Source: Chaetomium olivaceum
Taxonomy: Eukaryota; Ascomycota; Sordariomycetes; Sordariales; Chaetomiaceae
DNA length: 64,000 nt
NCBI GenBank assembly: GCA_039881045.1
Contig: JAYWVB010000005.1
Coordinates: 806,001-870,000, forward strand
Direction of reading: 5' to 3'
Shown here: piece by piece, positions 18,414 to 30,585 of the stretch
How positions within the stretch are numbered: position 1 is the first letter of the stretch
How the letters are laid out: the number at the start of each line of letters is the position of its first letter
Notes under the pieces: generated by a model
Seen by the model: the letters and a program-made list of their open reading frames with translations, nothing else
What the model was told of the DNA's origin: nothing
The model's database searches: none
Program-made: the position numbers and the translations under genes

Positions 18414-20022
18414 GGTGGTGGTGGTTGGGTGCCAGGTATTGGGGAGTGCTGTTTAATAGTTGGTTGTTATGTGTTGCTGGAGTGGAGGATGGAGAATGGT
18501 GGTTGTAGAATTGGAATGTGAGGGGATCTAATCCGATCTTTTGATGGGCTCTTTATAATAGGTACAGATCTGTATTGTGTAATCAGGATCTCCAAATGGA
18601 GGATCGGATAGAAATGGTGTCATGCGAGAATATGTGGGATGATGAGTCATGCCCATGGAAAATCTGCATACTACCGGGTATGATCGGATATAGGAAGACG
18701 AAGTGTGTCGGCTTTCTCAAAGTTTGGTGCATCCATGATATTGCATCGGTTCTTGCATGGATTTACGTTACCTAAGGTACCTATTTCTAATCGTGCATGG
18801 CTCGGTAGATGGTGAGCCCCTCGCTGCTCCGTAGAAATAGTCTTAGCAGTATTGATACTCGCTCCCCCGAGCTTCATCAAATCTTGGTTACTTCATTCAG
18901 CACGATAGTGAAATGGAACAACTAAATCCAGAAATTGAAAGCCGCAAATCGATGCACAGGTCTCTGGGGAATTTTATCTTGGACTAGGAAGATACCCCAA
19001 GTTGAATCATACAAGACACGGAACTTATTCACTTCTGAGAAGTTGTCGGAACCTACCTAGACACCCTCGTAGTTAATGATTTATGATAACAAGTGAGAAT
19101 CACAGAGGAATAATGGGTTTCGAACAGAGGCTAAGAACAATAAGCAATAGGAAACTGAAATTATTCATAATCTTCCCTGCTGAGGTCAGGGGTTAGTTAC
19201 AAGACATGCGTACAAAAAAGCCAAAAAAAGTTCGCTTACCTAGACACAAGCCATTCAAAACGACGATAATGACAGCCAACCATTGGTTTTATGGTTTCAA
19301 CGGGACATCACTGGCGCTCTCCCTAAATGTGCACACCGCCACGGTTCCTTTTCCAATTGACTTTTGGTCGTTTGGTTCGAGCCAGGCGCAAAAGCGTTTT
19401 CATGGTCTTGGTGACTCTTGGTCTCCTGGTTTAGCTCCCGGATCGAAAGTCCATTTCAGAACTATGTGCCGGCAGCAGAGCCATCATTAGCGAGTCTAGT
19501 GTAGAGTATTATTCGTAATGCAGGGCGAGGCAGTGCGGCGGCAGAAGGACCATCACAATTCCAAATGTACCCTCTGACTGCTTCACGACTGAGCCGCACC
19601 GCCGCACAAAACGTGGGTCTCGCGGCCCCCGAACGCGAGGTGGAGAAACCTTTTTACGAGGTCGGATCGACAGGCCGCAAGGGATTTCAGACGACATCGG
19701 TTGGCCCAAAGTCGTGTCCCTTGCATCGCACGCGTGGCTGAGCGCGAGCTAACCACTCTGTAACTTCGTGTCCACCAGTTTCAGGCCTAAAAGGCCTCGA
19801 GTCCCTGGGCCATGTAACAAAAGTGCCCACTGGCGCTCAGTCATGCCCATCCCTAAAAGCCCCATCGTGTCGCCCAAAATGGGGTGTGATCGGTCATGTC
19901 TCCTCTGCTGGCGAAGTCAGTCGACCAGACGGGAGTTGAATATAAGTCGATATCAGACCGAGCCCTTTTCCATCTTGTAGGGATTACTCATTGCTCTCGT
20001 CGCCATTCGCTCGTCTGTCACC
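18414..20022. other. 1.6-kb intergenic region before tyrosinase
   Basis: No gene is recognised. The first 150 bp should be the MDR promoter. Around 19935-19945 a TATA-like GAATATAAG lies about 85 bp upstream of the tyrosinase ATG. Confidence 0.45.
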
Positions 20023-21325
20023 ATGAAATTCATCACATGCGCCCAGGCGCTGTCCGCGGCGGCCATCGCATCAGCCGCCGCGGTTTCCATACCCAGGAAG
20101 CAAGCCGACGCTTATGGCTATTCCCACTCACACAAGATCAAGGGGATATCGTGGGACGAAGCCGTGGAAATCATGGGAGGGGCCAAGTCGGGTGACAATG
20201 ATTTCCATGGCGAAGCCTCCAGCAAGACCGCCTCGGCCGGCAACAACACCGTGATCCGACCCGTCGTGACCCAAGCAGTACCTTCCAGCTCCTGCACCGA
20301 CAATGTCCGGATCGAGTGGAACAACCTGTCCGACGGCCACAAGCTGGCGTATGTCCAGGCGGTCAAGTGTCTGATGGACGCGCCGCCGCTTGGTGTGTGG
20401 GACGAGGCACGAAACATCTGGGACGAGATGACATGGGTCCACGACCAGCTGAGCGAGCGCATCCATGGTCTCGACACCTTCCTGCCCTGGCATCGGTACT
20501 ACCTCTACACGCTCAAGACCCTCTTGGCCGAGCAGTGCGGCTATACGGGCCCCATGCCCTGGTGGCACGAGACCAAGTACACGGGCAACTTTGCCGGGTC
20601 GGGTATCTTTGAGCCCCAGTACTTTGGTGCGCTACCGCCACTCACTAACCGGGGCGAGGGCACATGCATCACTGATGGTGTAAGTTAACATGTCTTCCCA
20701 TCCCAGGTCGGTTTTGACTAACCGTCATCTCCCCTCCCATGCAGGCCTTTGCCAACACCACGATCCTCGTCGGCCCCGGTGGTCCGTCGTGCCTCGCCCG
20801 CGGGGAGGACAAACAGACGACGGGCGAAGCAACGGTAGCGACGCTGGACCTCTGCCACGGCGGCCCAACCACCGAGTACACGCAGCATCGGCGCTGCGTC
20901 GAGCAGACCATCCACGCCACCACCCACGAGGGCCTCGGCCCCACTATGTGGCTGCTCTCCACGTCTCCCGGCGATCCCATCTTCTTTATGCACCATGGTT
21001 TTGTTGACTGGCAGTGGAAGCGCTGGCAGAATGTCGATGGTGACCGACGGACTGAGAGTGAGTCTTGTTCCCCAGCGTTTTTTGCTTCTTTTCCCTCCCT
21101 TCTTGCATCTCCGTTTTCATTGAGAATCAACAGAAAGCCGAAAACAAACTAATGCCATTTTTACTAGTCTCGGGCTGCGCAGAGTACCCCGGGGATGGGT
21201 CACCATGCACTCCCATGACCCGAGACACGGTGTTAACATCGCTGGGCATGATACCCGACATGACGGTGGGCGACGTGCTTGATACGGAAAACGACATCAT
21301 GTGCTACACATACGATGAGTTCTGA
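20023..21325 (+). CDS. Secreted short tyrosinase / catechol oxidase
   Basis: A 375-aa type-3 copper oxidase in three exons, 20023-20679, 20745-21057 and 21168-21325. Donors are GTAAGT and GTGAGT, acceptors GCAG and CTAG, with a branch-like GACTAAC in intron 1. A signal peptide covers about residues 1-20. CuA ligands are H140, H148 and H157 (WVHDQLSERIHGLDTFLPWH). CuB ligands are H276, H280 and H302/H303 (IHATTHEGLG, SPGDPIFFMHHGFVDW). The short length, with no C-terminal shielding extension, fits the fungal short tyrosinase group that includes secreted o-diphenol oxidases. It would oxidise phenols or catechols to quinones outside the cell. Monophenolase versus diphenolase activity cannot be told from the sequence. 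It is intact and has no clear operon-like partner. Confidence 0.95.
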
Positions 21326-22185
21326 GGGTATTTGCAAATGATAATCTCTAATGAGAATGTGGATTGGTAGGGCCAGAAAATGACCTCGTTTGGCCGTTGG
21401 GCGTTTCGTTTCAAAATGGATGGATCTACAAAATAAGGGTCGAGGAACATGAAATAATACATAGAAAAGTATACCAATAACTCGAGGTTTTGCCATTTGG
21501 AATCACTGTCTTTGTTTGGGCCGTGGCATGCTGTACAGATTACATAACCTGGAAAGCATCCAATGCCCTTTGCTGCATCGTTTCTTCATTCGCTCATGTT
21601 TCTCACAAGGACCTCGGGTGGATTGAAGCCCAGAAATTCCAGATTGCCCGTGTCAACGAGCCAACAGGGCTAACGTGCCTGGCGGCCCTGGCCTGAGTGG
21701 GCTAACATTTAGGTGGGTGTGGTGGGCTCGGTGGGCGGGCTGGCAGGGTGGCCTTGGCCTTTTGTTAGTGGAGCACGGGCCAACGGCCAAATTGACAAGA
21801 ACCGCCGTCGCTGGTTGGCTGTGACAGCTGCGGCCGGCTGTGTGTGTTCGTTGATCCCTTGCGCGACTGCTGCTTGGCTGCTGCTTGGCTACTGCTTCTC
21901 TTTTTTCGGACGAACCTCGATGAAGCACCAGTTCCTCGGCCCATGAACTTCTCAACGCTCCTTTTTTCACCATTCGACGACTTCCCATTCCTTCGAGGCT
22001 ACATCCTGCCGCACAACCCAAGTCAACAATCGCAACGAATCGCGCCCCGCCGCGCGGGGATCGCGTCGCCCGCTGCGACCCAATGCTTCTTCGGCCCTCC
22101 TGCCTCGAGGCGATTTGACATTGACCATCTTGATATTTCCCTGCACCGCCGTCTTCGACGTGTAACTCAATAGACAGGTGCCGAG
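21326..22185. other. Intergenic, tyrosinase 3' flank and next promoter
   Basis: No gene recognised. 21850-22185 is probably promoter and leader of the following gene. Confidence 0.4.
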
Positions 22186-25100
22186 ATGCTGTCGCACCTC
22201 CGATTCCATCGGCGGGCGCCGTCAAACCCGACCTCGCCCATCCCCGAGCACGCCCCCGGGTGGGATGCTACTGTCGCGCAACGCGAGCACCCGCAGCAGG
22301 CCCCTCGCGATGTCTCACACACGCCCCGATGCACGCCCACGTTCCCCAAATTCCTCGCAGCTTCCGCCGACACTACCCCCCATCACCCGCGTGGCGTCGA
22401 CCGGCTCCGATCACTTCTTTACCCCACACGACGATGCCCCACCACGGTCCCAGGACGCCCGCCAGGCCCCGGCTCATGCTGGTTACAACGGCGAGAACAA
22501 GGCGGGCTTCATCGGCGGGGTCGCCCTGCAGAACTATCGAAAGGCCGCCCGAGGACCACACCAACCACAGCAACTACAGGCACAGTCATCCCAAGGTCCC
22601 GGCAGCGGGATGGCCATACCTGGCCAAGTCCCAGTCAACCGGCTCTCGCGGTCCAAACCCCCGCCTCCCCCGATCAATACCGGCGTCACTGCTCGCCCCG
22701 TCGCCTCAGTCAACAAGCCCACCAAGTCTTCGTGGTTCTCGACACCGACCGACCTCCAGGGGTCCGGAGGAGGCGGGAAACGGCCGGCTGGCGCCCGGCT
22801 CACAAACGAACCCCCACTTGTTCCCGCTTCAGAGCCACAAAAGGGGCGGAAGGGGCTACCGTTTTTAAAGAACCCCATGTCGTCCCTGTTGATGAGGAGG
22901 AAAACGGCCCATTCCGTTGTGGAAACTCAACCTCCGGCCCCGAGCTACGATCCCCGCATTAAAGGCACAAGAGTCCACGACTTCAGCGCCCCGAGGCCGA
23001 AGAAGACATTATCGGGTGATGCTGTTTCGACCACCAAGCAAGAAGGGATTTCACCGGTTTCTAGGCCATCAGAAGCAGGGGGGCTCCCTTTTACGGAGGG
23101 GCCTACTGTCTCCTCGCCAGCAGAGCCCGCTCAGGGTGCCACTGACGTGCCCAACAACACCCAGAACGGCGATTCGCAGTTGGGACCAGAAGGAAGAAAA
23201 CTGTCCTCGAGCACGGTCCGGCCGGGCCAGTCGCCGTCCCTCGCACCGCCAGGTGACGGATCCAGCTTGCATACATCCTCCTCAGGCGCTTCTGGAAGGA
23301 CACAGACCGCCGCTGGCCGATCCACCACCTCGGCGTCCATCAAGACCACCGCGTCTCGACAGTTGTCCAAATCGGGCATATCAAGGGGAAGTTCCGTTGC
23401 CTCCGCCGTGCCAAAACACATGAAGAGCACGTCCTCGAGGTTTAGTTTTGACATGATCGGCGCCGCTGAACAGGAGAGGGTGTTGGAGGAACGCCATAGA
23501 CAACGGAGCAGGACAAAAAGACATCAGACGGTCCGAGCGATAGCCGATTTGACGACTTCGACGAAGATTTTGACTACGACGCCATGATGGATGATGACGG
23601 GCTAGAGGAGAGGATACCGGGCGTCAATGCCGACTACGATTACGACGACTACGGGGACGGCTTTGAAGCCGATCCCGAGGCTGACCTTGATGACCCGGAT
23701 AACGACCAAGAAAACTTTGCTGGATTTACCTTCCAGCGCTCCAACCCTGTATCGGCACTCGTGAGCCCGCATACACCAGTTATGCTGGCGACACCGCGAG
23801 ATGCAGCCGGCAACGTTATCGGCTTTGCCACGACTAAAGACACTACCCCAACCACCGAGTCACCCATGTTTCCCGGCCCCTTACATGTCCCGGCGCATGA
23901 TGATGGTTCTGCTCCTACCATTCAGACTCCAACGCTGAATACAGACGCTCCTGAGGTGTCTAGTTATCTGCCTGTCACCGCCGCGCAACAACCTCCACTA
24001 CGATCCGTGAACGACGACATTTACTTTGACGATGGTTTGGCGGATGAGCTGGACTTTGAGCACGACGGTACTGTATTTGACGAGTCCATTTTCGACAATA
24101 ACGACACAGATAAGTATGGGCGGCCCATACCTGGCGCCTTTGCCCAGGCCAAAGAGGCCATGCAGTCTGCCCATCAACAACAAAAGGAGGTGCAACTAGA
24201 GCAAGGGGAGGCAGAGCAACAGCAACCGTCGAATAGCCAGTCCGACCAAGCATTTACACCAGACCTACCAAAGGTTCCTGAGGCTCAGGACCAGACGTTA
24301 CCTGTGGAAGAGCTGGCTGAACAAGACCTACCGCCTCAGGACTCGTCCGAGCCTGAGGTGGACGTCCCAGGCCAGGAGTTTGCCTATCAAGCGGCCCTCG
24401 CCGCTGCCACACAAATGGCGGCAGCGTCGGGCAAGTTTGCGAGGAGCGCATCGCCTGAGGCACAGGCTGCGTTAGAAGATGAGCCCCTCGACGAGCTTGA
24501 CGGTTATGAGGATGCTGAGGCCAGCGGATACATCGACGATTACGCCGACGATTTGGGGGACGGTTTTGACGATTTCGACTTTGACGACGAGGCGATCATC
24601 GCCGAAGCTAATGCCAGCGCCCTCGCCAACGACTCAGACGGGTTTTACGGCCAAGAATTTGGCTTCTACTCGGCCCCCCTAACCCATCAATCCCACAGTA
24701 ATACCCACCACCAGCCCTCCGCATCCACGGCTACTACCGCCACCTCATCATCCGGTGTACTCACGAGTGAAAACCTCTTCCAGTATGCCAACGGAGGGTT
24801 CTTCGGCCCCGCTAGTGCGAGCATAGACCGCAGCGCCTCGGGCCGTGTCGTCCGCGAGCCCAACCTCACCCCCATCACGGAGCGCTCCGAGTATTCCAAC
24901 CGCAACTCGGTCATGAGCTTCACCCTTCCGCCCGCCATCGGCAGCGAGCGCAACTCGATGGCCTCGCCCCCCGGCCTGGCCCAGCTCTCGCTCTCCTGCC
25001 CGCCGACATCGACGACCCCAACATGAACATGTCGGCCCTGATGAAGCTGCGCTCCCGCGCCTGGGGCGGCTCCCAGCCCAGCTTGGTCTCGTCGCGCGAG

Positions 25101-26009
25101 GGCAGTCCCAGGTCGGAACGGGCGTCGCTGCCCTCGGCCATGCAGTCGCTGCCGCCGTCGCTGGACGGTGGCGGTTCGCCGTATGGTACTGTGCCTGCCC
25201 ATCTGGCGGGCCATGTCAGGGTCAACTCGGGCCTATCCTCGTTCAGTTCCTCAGAGGTGGCTGAGGAGGGTGGGCGGCATACCCCTGGGAGTGGCCTGGT
25301 GAGTCCCATGCCGCCCGGTCTGGCCATGACGATGGGTATGGCGTCGCTCCGCGGACAGGGGTTGGGCCAGGGCGTGGTGCTGCCGCCCCGCCCCGGTAGT
25401 GCGGGTGCTGTGGTGAATGGCGGCGGCAGTGGCGGTGGCAGTGGTGGTGGGGGTGGTGGTAGCGGGACCAACGGGATGATGGCCCCACCGCTTCCGCAGC
25501 GGCCGCACTCGCTGTTCTTGCCGCCGCAGTCGCCGCTGTCTGTTCCGTTCCCGGTTGCCCAACCCGTGCCTGTGTCTATGCCGATTGGTGGGAGCGCGTG
25601 CTCACCTGTGCTGGAGGGGGAGGAAGCCGACATGGAGGGCGCTCGCGGACCCATTTATTCTACCGACGGGTATATGCTGGCGCCGGCGTTGCCGCTGCGG
25701 CAGGCTGGTAATGGTGGCGGTGACGCCGCGGCGGGGGCTCTGTCTCCGCAGCCGTTCCATCAGCAGCAGCAACGGCAGCAGCAGCAGGAGCAGGTAATGC
25801 CCCGACAGCCCGCGCCGAGACATCATCGCCAGGGGTCGGCGGATAGTATCTCGTACCGGATGGAGGAGGAGGGCGGGGAGAGTAAGTGGGTGCTGGAGAG
25901 GCGGCGGACGGGGGAGAGGGGGGTGGAGGTTTTGGAGAGGGAGGTTGTTGGGGGGGGAGGATTTGAACGAATGGGCGGAGATACTTTTGGGGGGGATTAC
26001 TATTATTGA
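22186..26009 (+). pseudogene. Conserved fungal low-complexity protein, frameshifted
   Basis: I recognise this only as a conserved ascomycete protein of unknown function, rich in Pro/Ser/Asp. Conserved blocks lie in three frames: MLSHLRFHRR at ATG 22186, or an alternative start MSHTRPDARPRSP at 22310; NSSQLPPTLPPITR; SSRFSFDMIGAAEQERVLEE; an acidic stretch FDDFDEDFDYDAMMDDDGLE; QENFAGFTFQRSNP; and MNMSALMKLRSRAWGG. The frame changes near 23507-23514 (one base missing in AGCAGGAC), near 24988-24993 (one base missing in TCGCTC) and possibly between 22190 and 22330. Both 3' changes are single-base losses beside doubled bases, and the protein is conserved on either side. Sequence error is as likely as a real pseudogene. 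Full length would be about 1,270 residues. Confidence 0.8.
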
Positions 26010-26686
26010 GAGGGGCTCACTGTGACTGATGTGGGCTCACTATTGTTGAAGGGGGTGAGATATGGACCTGTTGTATGGGTGTATGGATGATGTGGGATGA
26101 CTGGCGTTTGGGGATGGATACACGAATGCATTGGGTGAGAAATGTGCTGGGCGGTTTGGCCGCGTGCAGGGGAGGTGATCTGCATTTTGTTCAACGATAT
26201 ATTGTCGCGGCCAAACCGGCTTGCTCGACAGCGGGTGTCTTTTGGGCTACTGGGGCGGTTCTGGTTTACAAGAATGGCGCCAGGCTGGATGGGACGTCAT
26301 TCATTCTGAACAGTTCTGGAGTTGGATAATGTATTGCGCTCGGAGTTGGAGGTCGATGGCAGAATTGACGCCTCCTGATCACAATATCTCCTTGGCGAGG
26401 AGCATGATCCTTTCAGATGCCCTTTGTTGCCATCGTTCCGCGTCCCCTGTTTCTCGCAGTGGTGTCCTTGTATTTACTCCCCTTTTTGGCGGTCAGGGAT
26501 GGCCCCTCTCAAGCCCGGTGGAATATTGGCCCGGCTGATGCTGAGTGGGAAGTCTCGAATGGCATTGGGCGAGCCGTTAGCGCCTCGTCACCAAGCCCGT
26601 CAGTCTTCTGATAACTCCTTCTGTTGAGGTCCGTCCATCTTCGACCAACAACCAACCCACGCAAAACAAAACGGGAACAAAACGGG
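26010..26686. other. Intergenic before HET gene
   Basis: No gene recognised. The last 80 bases, A/C-rich, are the likely leader of the HET gene. Confidence 0.4.
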
Positions 26687-29046
26687 ATGTGGTCCGGCGG
26701 CTTCCCATCCATCGGCGGTTTCGGCGGCTTCAACCGCTGCCGGGGCTGCGACCACCCCCGACCGCCCTACACCGGCGGCTACGGCTCGGTACGGTCCAAC
26801 CTGGGCACCATGCTCACGCACTCCAAGTTTGTCGGCTGCGACGTGTGCACCATCCTGTCGGACGGCATCCTCCAGTTCCTCGCGAGCAACTCCTGCGGCG
26901 TCAAGCGTAAGCAAGTCGATGATCTGCAGCTGGACTTCAATCTGGCTGCGTCGAGGCGGAGCATTGAGGTCGTGTTGTTGAGGACGCCGGTGAAGTTGAC
27001 GTTTTATGCGTCCGAGAGTGAGTTTGGCTTTGTTCGGTTGTGGGTTGGGGTGTTGGTTGCGGGCTAGGCTGACACTTTGGTAGGCACACCATGGCTCAGT
27101 GAAAATATGCCCGATCTCCCTATCGGAAAGGATGTCCCGTCAACTACGTCTTCGGAGGAGAGTTTGGCTTGGGCAGTTCGTGAGCTTGAGCACTGCAAGC
27201 AGAACCATAAGGCTTGCAATAGCTTCCCTCCTGCGCCGCTTCCGAGCAGGGTGCTGGATGTCTGCGCCGACGGTGAGAGCGGCGTGCGTCTGTACGTGTC
27301 CCAGGGTGAGACCTCCCGGTATGTAGCCCTCAGCCACTGCTGGGGTAAACAGCCGTTCCTGCGCACGTTATCTGGGAGTCTGGACGAGCACAAGAGGCCG
27401 AGATCGCCTGGTCGCGTTTGCCCCGCAACTTTCAGGACGCCATCGAGTTCACCCGCAAGCTGGGCATCCGCTACTTGTGGATCGACAGCCTGTGCATCAT
27501 CCAGGATGACATCCAGGACTGGCGCCACGAGGCTGCCCGGATGGGATCCGTCTACCGGAACGCGAGCCTTGTCATTTCGGCGGCCAAATCAGAGGGCGCA
27601 TACGGCGGGTTGTACGCCGAGCTGCCAAAGAAGCATAAGACTTACACCGTCAGCTTCACCCCTAGCCAGCAGGACCACAGGTCCTCCTCCTCCTACCGCA
27701 GCAGCGACGAAGAAACCAACAACAAGAAACCATCCAAAGCCACCAAACCCCAACAACCCCCCGAACAAATCCACCTCCGCGTCTCCCTCTCCCACCCGCA
27801 CCGCCTCCTCTCCCCCTACCACGCCCCAACCTCCTCCCTCCCCATCTTCACCCGCGGCTGGATCCTCCAAGAGCGCTTCCTCTCCCCGCGCATCCTGCAC
27901 TTTCGGCCCGGAAGAACTCTCCCTCGAATGCCTGACCTCCACCACCTGCCAATGCACCCCCTCCCCGCCTCCCAACTCCCCCGACAGCCCCACCACGCGC
28001 GCCCTCGCCGCCTCCACCGCCGCCGCGCCCGCCTGGTACACCCACATGCTCGACCGCACCGCCCGGCCCAAGCACTACTACTCGCTGCCGCACTGGCTGT
28101 CGGGCGCGCTGGACGCCGAAGAGCTCGCGCTGTGCTGGCGCCGCCTCGTCGAGGACTACACCCACCTGCGGCTGACGTGCGAGGGGGACGTGTTCCCGGC
28201 CGTGTCGGGACTTGCGCGCCAGATGGCGGGGGTGAGGAGGGCGAAGGGGAAGGGGGAGGGAAAGGCTAAGGAGGGGGAAGGGGAGGAGGAAGGGAGGAGA
28301 CGGGGGGGAGGTATGTGGCGGGGTTGTGGGAGGGGACGTTGTTGAAGGGGGATCTGTTGTGGCGCGTCGATCTGCCGCCCGCGGGGTATGTGACCAGTCC
28401 GGAGGCGGTAGATCAGCCGAAGGGGGTGGCGGCTGTGTGGGGGAGGGAGGCGGTGTGCAGGCCGGGGAAGTGGCGGGCGCCGTCGTGGTCGTGGGCTGGG
28501 GTGAGGGCGCCGGTGGGGTTTGAGAAGGGGGATAAGGGGGTTGAGGCGGCGTGCGAGGTGGTCGAGGTCAGATGTGAGTCGGTTGGGGAGGATGAGATGG
28601 GGGAGTTGAGGGAGGGGGGAAGTTGGTTGGTGTTGAAAGGAACGCTGATTCCGACGGGTATGCGGTTTAAGGAGTTGAAGGAGGGGGAGGAGGTGGAGCC
28701 GTGGAATGCGATTGATCTGGATATTTTGGGGACGACGCACCTGCGGAATCTGTGGGCGGATGATGACTGCCGGGGGTTGGTCGGGCCGGACGGGCGCTTG
28801 CCGACCGTGTTTATGCTACTCGTTGGGCGCAAGCTGCCGATGAAGGAGCTGTACTGCTTGGTGCTAACTCGGGTGCCGAAGGACAAGAAGCCTCAGTTAC
28901 GAGGCACTCCGGCGCAGGGCGATGGGCACCTGTACCGCCGTATCGCTTTGCTCGAGATCTTTGGCGGCCCGCCGAGCCCCCGTGATTGGGGGTGGTTGCA
29001 CGATCTGATCGGGAAAGGAGAGGAAGCGGTCGTCACGATTGTGTAG
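26687..29046 (+). pseudogene. HET-domain (heterokaryon incompatibility) protein, frameshifted
   Basis: Exon 1 is 26687-27017, the intron 27018-27083 (GTGAGT...GGTAG), exon 2 27084-29046. The frame would give about 764 residues but changes three times: near 27391-27400 (base missing in AAGAGGCC), at 27901-27903 (extra T) and in the G run 28302-28308. The N-terminus has an unusual Cys cluster (NRCRGCDHPRPP). The HET domain is clear: YVALSHCWG, YLWIDSLCIIQDD, DWRHEAARMGSVYRNASLVISA and GWILQERFLSPRILHF. The C-terminal part (PSWSWAGV, RLPTVFMLLVGR) is typical of this family. HET proteins trigger vegetative-incompatibility cell death after fusion of unlike hyphae. Partner and allele type are unknown. 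The indels sit in homopolymers and may be assembly errors. Confidence 0.88.
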
Positions 29047-29766
29047 CCACCGCGTGGAGAGACGGGGATTGGTATTAACAACGGACGCGAGATACATGGC
29101 GGGGGTAGAAACTCAAACGAGGTAAAGCACAGATAATTGTAGGAATACTGCTCTGTCACAACCATGGCTCCGGCTCGTCCGCGGAGCCGGTCCGTCGATC
29201 GATCGAAGCAGGAGGCTGCTTTTAGACCTATCCAACTAACCGAATGAGGGAGTCGCCGCAGCTCTACGGTCCAACTCAGAGTGGCAAGATCGTATAATTA
29301 CCCGCTGAAGCCTTTGAATCTTGATCTTAGGTCGCCTAGGGAGGTTCACGAAAGATTTTCCCTTTTCTTTCTTCCCCCGCCTCGCCATTGCCAGGGTGAG
29401 TGAGGCAGGCTAGCAGGAAGAAGTACATGTAACAATGTCCAGATGGACTTTCTGGGGTCCCCCACCGCCATGTTCTGATTGCCATGCTCGAAGGGACGAC
29501 CTAGTCAATGTCAGCTCGCTCTTGGGGTAGCCTCACAGCAAGACATGTCTTGACAAGACTTTCTTCTGGATAATGTTCTTCGCTTCACAACCAAGCGATG
29601 CCATGGTGTTGATGTTGTATAAGCACAAGGTACCACTCTAGTATTTATTATTCTCGCTTCTAGTCAACAGGAATGATGCCAATATGTAGTAACCGTCCGC
29701 TCCACTTTCCAAATTTTCTCCTCTGGACCAATGTTTGCATGACCGCCATGACTCGTCGGTCTCCGG
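29047..29766. other. Intergenic between convergent HET and methyltransferase genes
   Basis: 3' flanks of two convergent genes. No gene or repeat is recognised. Confidence 0.45.
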
Positions 29767-30585
29767 TCAGTCCACCCGCTCAAACCGGACCAAGATTCCG
29801 CTCACGTCCACCCCGAGGTGTGGCGAGTCATACAGAACGGTCTCTTCCTCAACAACCTTGGCCCAGCCCCGCGGTATGTCGAATTGGCGATACGCGTTCA
29901 CGTGGTTGTAGTTCCTGAAACCCTCCCCAGCCTTCTCCACGGCGCGGTTGATGTAGCTGGGCGTGAGGTCGTCGATGTCGAACGAGATGCTGCGGTGCGC
30001 CAGCGCGAACATGCGACTGAGTATGCTTTCAAACTCCTGGGGTCTCACGAAGTGCAGCATCCCGAAACAGGTGATGTGGTCGATCTGAGGGACGGGTAAA
30101 CTGGCGCCAACTTCCATTTGCTGATCGGCAGTATGCTTGACCTGTATTGTGGTCGGGTCCCTGAGGACACCCTGGACGGAAGAAAGCTGAAGTGAGTCGT
30201 AATAGTCCTTGCACCATTCTTGCTGGAGCATTTTGTGGGACAGATCGACGCCGTGAATGTAGGGCTTGGCGTCGTCGTCCGAGGCGGCGTGGTTCAGGGG
30301 TGACTGCCGGATCAAGAAGCCCGTGACGCCGGTGCCGCAGCCCAGGTCGAGGGTGAAGCCGTGGTGCGGGAATCGGGAGTGCATATCGTGTTGGAAGGTC
30401 CGTAATCTGTTCTTATCTAGGGGATCCTCGTAATAGGGCGCGAAGTCGTCATAGATTCGCCCGATGGTGTTGAAACTGTGGACGGCGTCGTATATCGCGG
30501 CGTTGCCGTGTCTGTCATTCTGATCGTGGCGAGCCCCCACGCTTTCCTGGCTACCAGCAGTACTGGCGTCGTTCATGTCCTCCAT
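29767..30585 (-). CDS. SAM-dependent class I methyltransferase
   Basis: 272 aa, intronless. Residues 79-86 LDLGCGTG are the SAM-binding motif I. YIHGVDLSHKML follows as the motif II acidic loop, and IDHITCFGMLHFV as motif IV. The N-terminal YDAVHSFNTIGRIYDDFAPYY is typical of small fungal SAM methyltransferases of the UbiE/Methyltransf_25 type. The substrate cannot be deduced and no biosynthetic cluster surrounds it. The ATG at 30585 gives the usual family length. Intact. Confidence 0.92.
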   Translation of the reverse strand: MEDMNDASTAGSQESVGARHDQNDRHGNAAIYDAVHSFNTIGRIYDDFAPYYEDPLDKNRLRTFQHDMHSRFPHHGFTLDLGCGTGVTGFLIRQSPLNHAASDDDAKPYIHGVDLSHKMLQQEWCKDYYDSLQLSSVQGVLRDPTTIQVKHTADQQMEVGASLPVPQIDHITCFGMLHFVRPQEFESILSRMFALAHRSISFDIDDLTPSYINRAVEKAGEGFRNYNHVNAYRQFDIPRGWAKVVEEETVLYDSPHLGVDVSGILVRFERVD

